Part shown: positions 1 through 6,357 of the stretch, in pieces | How positions within the stretch are numbered: position 1 is the stretch's first letter | Layout: the number at the start of each line of letters is the position of its first letter | Assembly (NCBI GenBank): GCA_035529435.1 | Contig: DATKWS010000105.1 | Coordinates: forward strand, 1-31,724 | DNA from: DATKWS01 sp035529435 | GTDB taxonomy: Bacteria; Krumholzibacteriota; Krumholzibacteriia; Krumholzibacteriales; Krumholzibacteriaceae | Length of the DNA stretch: 31,724 nt | Direction: 5' to 3' | Translations under genes and position numbers: made by a program | The notes under the pieces: model-generated | Told to the model about the DNA's origin: nothing | The model's input: the letters and a program-made list of their open reading frames with translations, nothing else | Database searches by the model: none

Positions 1-1098
1 CGGGGACTGCATTCCAGACTCGCCCGGCAGGCGGCACTGAGCGAGGCTGTACTGCGTTTCCATCGCGGGTCGGACAGGGAAGCACACCGGATACTCGAAG
101 GGCTCCTTCCGAAGGCCGACCCGGAGGCGGTGCCGGCCGTGCTATACTGGTTGTTCCGTACCGCCGGGAAGGGTGGTGCCGACGCGGGTTGGAACGACAG
201 GCTGCAGCGCGAGTATCCACACTCGTTCTACGCGGCGGTTGCCGCGGGGGACGGCGGATGCATCCGCGTGCGACCCAATGGACCGCCGCGCGAGGACGCG
301 GGGCGCGCGCTGCTGGAGATGGAACGGCAGGAACGCGCGATCTTCGAGACGGTACGGACCGATCTGCCTCCTTCGGATCCGATGCTGCTCCATCCCGCGT
401 ATCACGCGTACCAATATTTCCGTTCTCATGGGTTGCTCGGCGAGGCTTCGGATTGCGCGGCGCGGCTCGTCGTGAGGTTCGGGCGCGATCGTGATAGAAT
501 GGCCGTTCTCTACCGTGATGCACGCTCGCACGGCATGATAAAGCTCGCCCTCACGATCGCGAATACGTCCGCCCTGTTTCCCGCCGGCAGCGGGCTGCCC
601 GATGCTCTCCGGTACCCGGTCTGTTTCACCGGAACGATTTCCGAGAACGCCGACCGGCGAAGCACACCCGCCGCACTCGTGCTGGCGGTGATACGGGAGG
701 AGAGCCGCTTCGACCCCGTGGCGGTCTCGCGGGCGGGTGCCGTGGGACTGATGCAGCTCATGCCCCCGACGGGGGAGTGGCTGGCAACGAAAATCGGCGC
801 CGGCGACCACTCCGGCGAGAATCTCCTCGATCCTGTCTTCAACATCAAGGCGGGAACGTGGTATCTGCGGTATCTGCTCGACCGGTACGACGGCTCCATC
901 GTGGCCGCCCTCGCGGCATACAACGCCGGACATTCACGTCTCGATGCCTGGATCGATCGGTTCGATCCGGTGCGGTGTCCCATGATCGCGATCGAGATGA
1001 TCGGCATCAGAGAAACCCGTGAATACGTCAAGCGGGTTCTCGACTCAATGGCGGCCTACCGGTCGTTGTATGCGGACGGGGGCGGTGATGAAAGTTAA
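1..1098 (+). CDS. Lytic murein transglycosylase (Slt-type), 5'-truncated by the window edge
   Basis: The frame is open back to base 1, so the true start lies outside; 365 residues are visible. This is a periplasmic glycan-cleaving enzyme that cuts the MurNAc-GlcNAc bond and leaves 1,6-anhydro ends. The C-terminal ~150 residues carry the Slt/GEWL catalytic domain: an IREESRFDP motif with the presumed catalytic Glu at visible residue 234 (bases 700-702), then GAVGLMQLMP and AALAAYNAG, all hallmark Slt70 motifs, and a final RETREYVKRV. The preceding ~200 residues are helical and resemble the superhelical U-domain of Slt70, but I see no sharp motif there. Its last 11 bases overlap the next gene, suggesting coupled translation. 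The family call is firm; the exact subfamily cannot be judged without the N-terminus. Confidence 0.93.
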   Translation, partial: RGLHSRLARQAALSEAVLRFHRGSDREAHRILEGLLPKADPEAVPAVLYWLFRTAGKGGADAGWNDRLQREYPHSFYAAVAAGDGGCIRVRPNGPPREDAGRALLEMERQERAIFETVRTDLPPSDPMLLHPAYHAYQYFRSHGLLGEASDCAARLVVRFGRDRDRMAVLYRDARSHGMIKLALTIANTSALFPAGSGLPDALRYPVCFTGTISENADRRSTPAALVLAVIREESRFDPVAVSRAGAVGLMQLMPPTGEWLATKIGAGDHSGENLLDPVFNIKAGTWYLRYLLDRYDGSIVAALAAYNAGHSRLDAWIDRFDPVRCPMIAIEMIGIRETREYVKRVLDSMAAYRSLYADGGGDES

Positions 1099-2467
1099 AG
1101 AATTGCTGCCATTGCTCTTTCTATCACTGATACTCCTGCCGTTCGTGGTCATGGGAAAGGCCGGCTCCACACTGGTCGTGCCCCCGTGGAACCACTGCCT
1201 CGGATTGCACAAGGTTCGGCAATTGCATCTCGACATCTTTTCGGGATACCGGAGCAGGTTCAATGAACCGCAAGGGCTCTTCTGCACCAAGCTGCTGTGC
1301 AAGGACGACACCACCTCGCACAGGGATGATGACGAGCTCAATGTATTCGGATTGAACAGCGGCGCGCACGAGCTCGTCTACAATAAAAACCTCACGTCGA
1401 TCGGGATCATCGACGGATCGGGCGGCGGAAACCGCCGTTTCGACAATCCCCAGTCGTTGACGGGGGACCGTGCGGGCAACATATTCGTCGCCGATACGGG
1501 AAACGACCGGATCGTCCATTTCGTATACCGGGACGATGATCTGGTGCCCGCCGATCAATGCGTGGTCACACCGGAGAGCCCCCTCGAGGGACCTTCCGGG
1601 GTCTGCCTGAGCGGTGGTCTCCTCTACGTGGCGGACACGGGAAACGACCGGATCGTCGTCATGACGACGAAAGGGGAGATCGTCGATGTATTCAAACCCC
1701 GCCTCGGTACGTCGAGATTGCGGCGTCCCTACAGCATCGCGGTGGTTTCCGAGGGCGATCCATGGTTGTACTACCGTGACTATTTTCTTGCGGTTGTGGA
1801 CAGTTCCGGCCAGCGGCTGTGGAAGGTCGATCATTTCGGCGATGCCGTCGCCGTGGCGCAGTACGCCGATCTCGGGAGGACTGGTGCGTTCAATCATATA
1901 GCGGTCGATTATTACGGAAACATCTACACGACCGATTCCGCCAACGACGTCATTCACAAGTTCGACCGCCACCTGAATTACATCGTCGCCGTCGGCGAAC
2001 GGGAGGGAGGCGATTCCCAGTTCGACGAGCCGCGCGGCATCACGATCTACCGGCGTTTCGGGCAGGTGTTCATCTCAGAGCGATCCGGCGCCCAGTACTA
2101 CTGGATCGGTACCGATCTGATCCGCTTCGAAGCGGGCAATCCCGACATCGACACCGAAAGCGGGAAGCTTTCCGTCGAGCTTTCCTTTCTCCTCACCGAG
2201 CATTCGACCGTATCGATCCACATCGAGGATGATACGGGGACCTTCGTGACGTCCATGATCGAGGACCATCTCCTACCCTGCGGCAGATTCAGGCGCCGTC
2301 TCGAAATCCCATTCAAAGACATACCGCAACTTGCAAAATGCACGTTCAAACTCGTTGCGGTGGCCAAACCGACCTATTCATCCGGTGCGTTCCTATCGGT
2401 CCGCCGGGAAACCCCCATGCTCACGCCAACTGTAAACGGCGTAACACCTTCCGCCGAGCTGCGATAA
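1088..2467 (+). CDS. Exported NHL-repeat beta-propeller protein
   Basis: 459 residues from ATG 1088, chosen because it begins a classic signal sequence (MKVKE followed by a Leu/Ile/Val/Phe-rich stretch to about residue 22) after a G-rich ribosome site inside the upstream gene. The body shows NHL-type repeats: two near-identical VADTGNDRIV segments, a related YTTDSANDVIHKFD, and FDEPRGITIY, so a six-bladed NHL propeller is likely. The last ~90 residues (from about 'GKLSVELSFLL') read as a beta-sandwich like the FlgD Ig-like domain often appended to secreted proteins. NHL propellers usually bind proteins or ligands, but no catalytic residues are evident. The 11-base overlap with the transglycosylase suggests a shared transcript and an envelope role. 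Substrate and partner are unknown. Confidence 0.85.
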   Translation: MKVKELLPLLFLSLILLPFVVMGKAGSTLVVPPWNHCLGLHKVRQLHLDIFSGYRSRFNEPQGLFCTKLLCKDDTTSHRDDDELNVFGLNSGAHELVYNKNLTSIGIIDGSGGGNRRFDNPQSLTGDRAGNIFVADTGNDRIVHFVYRDDDLVPADQCVVTPESPLEGPSGVCLSGGLLYVADTGNDRIVVMTTKGEIVDVFKPRLGTSRLRRPYSIAVVSEGDPWLYYRDYFLAVVDSSGQRLWKVDHFGDAVAVAQYADLGRTGAFNHIAVDYYGNIYTTDSANDVIHKFDRHLNYIVAVGEREGGDSQFDEPRGITIYRRFGQVFISERSGAQYYWIGTDLIRFEAGNPDIDTESGKLSVELSFLLTEHSTVSIHIEDDTGTFVTSMIEDHLLPCGRFRRRLEIPFKDIPQLAKCTFKLVAVAKPTYSSGAFLSVRRETPMLTPTVNGVTPSAELR

Positions 2468-2505
2468 TTACCGTTTTTGGCCTGCGAATTGCAACTATTC
2501 ACGCA

Positions 2506-2526
2506 AAGGAGCGAAATATGTGTTAG
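2506..2526 (+). other. Possible two-codon ORF (Met-Cys-stop) with a strong Shine-Dalgarno
   Basis: The 94-base gap between the NHL gene and the TPR gene contains AAGGAG (2506-2511), then six bases, then ATG TGT TAG (2518-2526). The spacing is ideal for initiation, yet the frame closes after two codons and is out of frame with the TPR gene that begins at 2562. It could be a ribosome-loading or minimal leader element, or a relic start. The TPR gene itself has only a weak ribosome site. No function is claimed. Confidence 0.3.
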
Positions 2527-2561
2527 GAGCACGGTACATCTAGACAGGCAGGTCCGGAAAT

Positions 2562-3503
2562 ATGTTTATCGATCGTTTTGTTGTATTGCTACCCAAGAAG
2601 GCACTTAAAAAAGCACTTGCGCATTTCAATAGGGGCGATTACCGCAAGGCGTGCAAGGAATTCGAAGCATACCTGGCGAAGCAGGGTGACGGGCAGGAAG
2701 GCCAGGAGCAGGAAATGATTCGAATGTACATGATTGAAGCCTATATCGGTTACGCCAAACAGTTGAAAGCGTCGAACAAGTATGTCGAGGCAGCCGAGCA
2801 GTTGGAGAAAGCGATCGCGATAGAACCCAGTTACGCCGATGTGCATTACAATCTCGCATGCCTCTACGAAATTCTCGGTAAATACGATGAGTCGGAGGGT
2901 GAGCTCCGCCGCGCGATCGATATCAATCCGAACTTTTTCAAGGTCAGGGTGATGCTGGCCAAGAACCATCAACGGAGCGGCCGGATCGGGGAAGCGGTGG
3001 AAGAGCTCTCCGAGTTCCTACAGGTGGCGCCGACATTCTTCATCGAGCAGGTGAAGGAGCTGATCCGGCTCATCCGCGCGGGCGAGAATCCCGAGAAGCG
3101 GGAATCGATCTTCCACAGCCTCCTCGAGGAACGGCCATCTTCCTCGCAGGTGAGTAAACAGATCTCGCTGGAGGCGATCCAGAACGGCGACTACGATTTC
3201 GCCCTCACCGAACTCAAGAAGGCGATCTCCATGAATCCCGACTATCCGGATCTGCACAACCTCCTCGGCATCGCGTACGCCAACAAGGGGATGACGGACG
3301 ATGCCGTAATGGAATTCGAAAAATCACTCAAGATACATCCCAACTACCTCAAGGCACACCTCAACATCGCGCTGACCCTGTACGAGAAAGGCGCAAATGA
3401 TGAAGCAATGAATCACCTGGAGAAGGTTCTGACGCTTGATCCGGAAAACGAGCTCGCCCGGAATCTGCTCCATGAACTTCAGCCCGTTACGAACAAGAGG
3501 TAA
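2562..3503 (+). CDS. Tetratricopeptide-repeat protein
   Basis: 313 residues, no signal peptide, predicted cytoplasmic. Residues ~15-60 and ~85-150 form TPR-like helix pairs (for example YADVHYNLACLYEILGKYDE and AIDINPNF). A second clear block at ~215-300 contains LHNLLGIAYANKGMTDDAVM, SLKIHPNY and VLTLDPEN, with the typical G/A/P positions of TPR motifs. The middle (~150-210) is less regular and links the blocks. The start is the only in-frame ATG after a stop at 2541; its ribosome site is weak. It lies three bases upstream of a J-domain/TPR gene and is presumably co-transcribed with it. TPR proteins scaffold complexes; no enzymatic motif is visible, so the partner is unknown. Confidence 0.88.
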   Translation: MFIDRFVVLLPKKALKKALAHFNRGDYRKACKEFEAYLAKQGDGQEGQEQEMIRMYMIEAYIGYAKQLKASNKYVEAAEQLEKAIAIEPSYADVHYNLACLYEILGKYDESEGELRRAIDINPNFFKVRVMLAKNHQRSGRIGEAVEELSEFLQVAPTFFIEQVKELIRLIRAGENPEKRESIFHSLLEERPSSSQVSKQISLEAIQNGDYDFALTELKKAISMNPDYPDLHNLLGIAYANKGMTDDAVMEFEKSLKIHPNYLKAHLNIALTLYEKGANDEAMNHLEKVLTLDPENELARNLLHELQPVTNKR

Positions 3504-3506
3504 GAA

Positions 3507-4199
3507 ATGGTGAAGGCGGATTACTACTCCATTCTCGAAGCGTGGCCGACTTCGTCGATAGACGACATCAAGAAAAACTATTTCCGGCTTGCAAAACTGT
3601 ACCACCCGGACGTCGCGGGTGATATTCCCGAGAACAGGGAACGGTTCAAGCTGATCAATGAGGCTTACAGCGTGCTCAGCGATCCCCAGAAGCGGCATGA
3701 GTACGACGAGCAACTCCGCAAGAGTCATCAGAGCAGTAGAAGTTCGGTCGCGATACAGGAAAAGGACCGCCGCTCGGCGGCGCTTGCATTCACACAGGCC
3801 AAGGAGGCCATCCGCCAGGGTCGGTACGACAAGGCCGCGCTCCTGCTCAAGTCCGCCATCAAGTACGACTCGACACGCCCCGCCTATTACAGCTGGTACG
3901 GATTTTCCCTCGCCATGCTGAACACGCGGCTCCACGACGCGCGTGACGCATGCAAGAAGGCGCTCCAGATGGAGTTCTACAACGCCGATTACCATGCCAA
4001 CCTGGGATTCGTATACTTCAAGGCCGGTCTGAAAAGCCTGGCGATCAAGCATTTCAACGATGCGCTGCGGTGGGATCCGCAGAGCCGGGTCGCGAATAAA
4101 TATATCGACCTGGCCAAGGGAAGGGAAGGTGGAGACGCCGGCCCGATCACCAGGTTCTTCTCCGCCGTCAAAGAGATCTTCGAGTTCGGCAAGGCATAA
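3507..4199 (+). CDS. J-domain protein with C-terminal TPR repeats (type III DnaJ-like)
   Basis: 230 residues. Residues 1-70 form a J domain with the diagnostic HPD tripeptide at 33-35, followed by FKLINEAYSVLSDPQKRHEYD, so it should stimulate ATP hydrolysis by a DnaK/Hsp70 partner. There is no Gly/Phe-rich linker and no zinc-finger domain, which places it among the divergent type III co-chaperones. Residues ~90-195 contain TPR-like units (ALLLKSAIKYDSTRPAYYSW; YHANLGFVYFKAGLKSLAIK), presumably for client or partner binding. A good ribosome site, AAGAGG, lies 7 bases before the ATG, and the gap to the upstream TPR gene is 3 bases, so the two are very likely one operon. No hsp70 gene is in the window. 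The C-terminus has no membrane segment. Confidence 0.9.
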   Translation: MVKADYYSILEAWPTSSIDDIKKNYFRLAKLYHPDVAGDIPENRERFKLINEAYSVLSDPQKRHEYDEQLRKSHQSSRSSVAIQEKDRRSAALAFTQAKEAIRQGRYDKAALLLKSAIKYDSTRPAYYSWYGFSLAMLNTRLHDARDACKKALQMEFYNADYHANLGFVYFKAGLKSLAIKHFNDALRWDPQSRVANKYIDLAKGREGGDAGPITRFFSAVKEIFEFGKA

Positions 4200-4320
4200 G
4201 CGCGTCCGTCCCTTTCATGTACGCGCTCAACCCCGCCACGCTATCTTGTTGTAGATAATAAAGATTTATTGTTGATTTTTTCCCCGTTGACGGCTACCCT
4301 CGAGCTTCGAGGTGATAGCC

Positions 4321-6237
4321 ATGAAACGGACAGCCTTTGTTTGCCTCGGATCGCGCCGGCGCGGTGATGCCCTGCACTACCAGGAGCTTCCCACCAAGGA
4401 GGACGGCGAGGAGTTCTTCATATTCTTCGAATCCGGCAGCGAACAGAGAAACCCCTTGATAAAACAACTCTTCAGGGATGCCATCTCGGCGCCGAGGATG
4501 GGATACCCGATCAAGTATTTGCTTCACCTCATCGATCGCCTGGACACACTGGCGGGGGGGATTGACGAGGTGGAGGAACTCCTGGCGGATTCGGTTCTGG
4601 CGGTAATGATCAGGCGGCACAGGGACGTGTACCTCTTTCACAACGCGGGGATCGCCGTCCTGCACTGGGATGGTGCGGCCGTCGCGGAGCGCCCGGTTGC
4701 GGAGATCCCCGGATTCACCGATATGCCGCTTCGCAGGACAGAGGGACAGGGGAATCTCTTTTCCCGTTTCACCGAGGAACTGTTTGTCCTCAGGCACTTC
4801 ACGCTCGCCGACGGCAACCATACGCTTATCCTCGCGCCGTCGCATGATTTTGCCGTTCGAAACATGGAAACGTTCCGGAACAGCATATGTTTCCCCGGCT
4901 TCGAGCTGTCTTCGGAGAGGGAGGTCACCGTGGAGACCGGGCGTTCATTCCCGGCAATCCACTGGAACACGACGGGAGAAGAACCTGTGAAACAAGCATC
5001 GAGACAGAACAAAAAGTTCCCCGGCAAGTTTTCGATTCCAGCAACCGTCGGCATCGTGACGGCGCTCGTCGCACTGTTTCTCTTTTTCGGGCCCTTGTCA
5101 CGGAAGGGATCGGACGACGGAGGCAGTCCCGTGCTTCTTTCCGACGATGAAAGCGGGCAGGCGATCGATACGCGGACAGATGCGGATGAGCCGGCCGTCT
5201 CGATAGAGGCGCGTAACGGAACATCGCCGGAGAGAGTGGAAATGCCCCGCGGGATAGATTTTTCCCCCGCATGGAGCGAGCATTTTACCTCCCCCGTCAC
5301 CTCGTCTCCGCAATTCCATCAGGGGACCATCTATTTTGGGTGCAGGGATTCGCATCTGTATGCCTTCGCCACGGACGGCACGAGGAAGTGGGGATACAAC
5401 GCCGGGGAAGGCATAGGAGCTACCCCCCGTTGCACGGGACGGTACGTGATCGGCGCAGATTACGGGGGAAATATCTTTTGCCTCGATGCGGCAACGGGTA
5501 CGGCGATCTGGTCCTTCGCAACGAACGAGCGTATCGTGAGTTCGCCGCAGGCGGCGGGAGACATGGTGCTGATCGCCACGATGGAAGGAAATCTCATCGC
5601 GTTGAACCTCTCGGACGGAGCGAAGCGCTGGTCCCAGAAACTCGGAACGGGCATCTGGGCGAATGTCCACCTTGATGAACGGTATATCGTCACCGCCACG
5701 ACCGACGGATCCCTGGTGAAACTCGACCCTAGCGGCAAGATCGAATGGAGGGTGAAGCCGGGGGGCGGCATTCTATCGAGTCCCCTCTGTCTGGCGGATA
5801 ACGATCTCATCGTTTTCGGATCGAAGGATACGTATATCTATGCATATTCTCTCTCCAAGGGAAACCTGATGTGGCGCGCGGCGGCCGGCGGGGAGGTGAA
5901 CGGCGGCGGCGTCTCTGACGGGGAAACGATCCTGGTCGGTTCCGATGACGGAAATATTTATGCGCTCTCGATGAACGGCCGAATCCGCTGGAAACAGAAC
6001 CTCGGCGGCGCGGTGAAATCATCGCCGCTCATCATCGGAGACACGGCGCTGGTAACGTCCTACGGCTCAAAGATATGCGCGATCAAACTGGAATCCGGTG
6101 AGATAATCAACACCCACACCGTCGAGTCTCCGATCTACTCATCGCCGACGCATGATGGGGTGAGGGTCTACTTCGGCACCAACGGCGGCACCTTCCACGC
6201 CCTGTGGATGTACGGGGGAGTCGGTGGAACACCGTGA
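4321..6237 (+). CDS. Single-span membrane protein: cytoplasmic PP2C-like (?) domain plus periplasmic PQQ/BamB-type propeller
   Basis: 638 residues from ATG 4321, preferred over the in-frame GTG at 4312 because GAGGTG sits at the right distance before the ATG. Residues 1-225 are not a family I can name with certainty. Segments such as 'DVYLFHNAGIAVLHWDG' and 'HTLILAPSHDFA' are spaced like the core strands of PP2C-type phosphatases, but the metal-binding Asp residues are not apparent. A basic stretch (KQASRQNKK) precedes one transmembrane helix at about 238-262, giving an N-in orientation. From ~310 to the end, eight PQQ-type blades are countable, with repeated SSP...G.IY.G..DG.IYAL...G...W patterns, like the eight-bladed BamB propeller. 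Quinoprotein catalysis is unlikely because no dehydrogenase motifs are seen. It lies downstream of the TPR and J-domain genes, after a 121-base AT-rich gap, and just before secA. Confidence 0.8.
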   Translation: MKRTAFVCLGSRRRGDALHYQELPTKEDGEEFFIFFESGSEQRNPLIKQLFRDAISAPRMGYPIKYLLHLIDRLDTLAGGIDEVEELLADSVLAVMIRRHRDVYLFHNAGIAVLHWDGAAVAERPVAEIPGFTDMPLRRTEGQGNLFSRFTEELFVLRHFTLADGNHTLILAPSHDFAVRNMETFRNSICFPGFELSSEREVTVETGRSFPAIHWNTTGEEPVKQASRQNKKFPGKFSIPATVGIVTALVALFLFFGPLSRKGSDDGGSPVLLSDDESGQAIDTRTDADEPAVSIEARNGTSPERVEMPRGIDFSPAWSEHFTSPVTSSPQFHQGTIYFGCRDSHLYAFATDGTRKWGYNAGEGIGATPRCTGRYVIGADYGGNIFCLDAATGTAIWSFATNERIVSSPQAAGDMVLIATMEGNLIALNLSDGAKRWSQKLGTGIWANVHLDERYIVTATTDGSLVKLDPSGKIEWRVKPGGGILSSPLCLADNDLIVFGSKDTYIYAYSLSKGNLMWRAAAGGEVNGGGVSDGETILVGSDDGNIYALSMNGRIRWKQNLGGAVKSSPLIIGDTALVTSYGSKICAIKLESGEIINTHTVESPIYSSPTHDGVRVYFGTNGGTFHALWMYGGVGGTP

Positions 6238-6299
6238 TCGCCGGGGACTCACCCCGGGACTCATGCGGGAACACACTCCGCCGCACCCATGCCGCGTGC

Positions 6300-6328
6300 T
6301 TGATACCCCCCCGCATGTGTATTATTAT
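6300..6328 (+). promoter_or_regulatory. Sigma70-type promoter for secA
   Basis: TTGATA (6300-6305, 5 of 6 to consensus), a 17-base spacer, then TATTAT (6323-6328, 5 of 6). The predicted start of transcription is near 6335, giving a leader of only ~20 bases that contains the GGAGG ribosome site at 6342-6346. The site lies in the 117-base gap after the propeller gene, so secA probably starts its own transcript, which could read on through smg, topA and trmFO. Confidence 0.72.
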
Positions 6329-6341
6329 ATGTGAGAGGTAT

Positions 6342-6357
6342 GGAGGTACCCGTCGTG
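6342..6357 (+). promoter_or_regulatory. Ribosome site fixing the secA GTG start
   Basis: GGAGG at 6342-6346 is eight bases before GTG 6355. Starting there gives MFKSLFNKMIG, the usual opening of SecA proteins, whereas the earlier in-frame GTG 6331 and ATG 6340 lie before or across this site. I therefore take 6355 as the start. Confidence 0.8.

Noticed and set aside
4200..4320. AT-rich 121-base gap with a 7-base inverted repeat (AGCGCGT/ACGCGCT) and the small palindrome AATAAA-GA-TTTATT followed by TTTTTT
   Set aside because: The first stem has a 15-base loop and no T-run after it, and the second is A/T only and too weak to call a terminator. A promoter is likely here, but no pair of boxes is well spaced.
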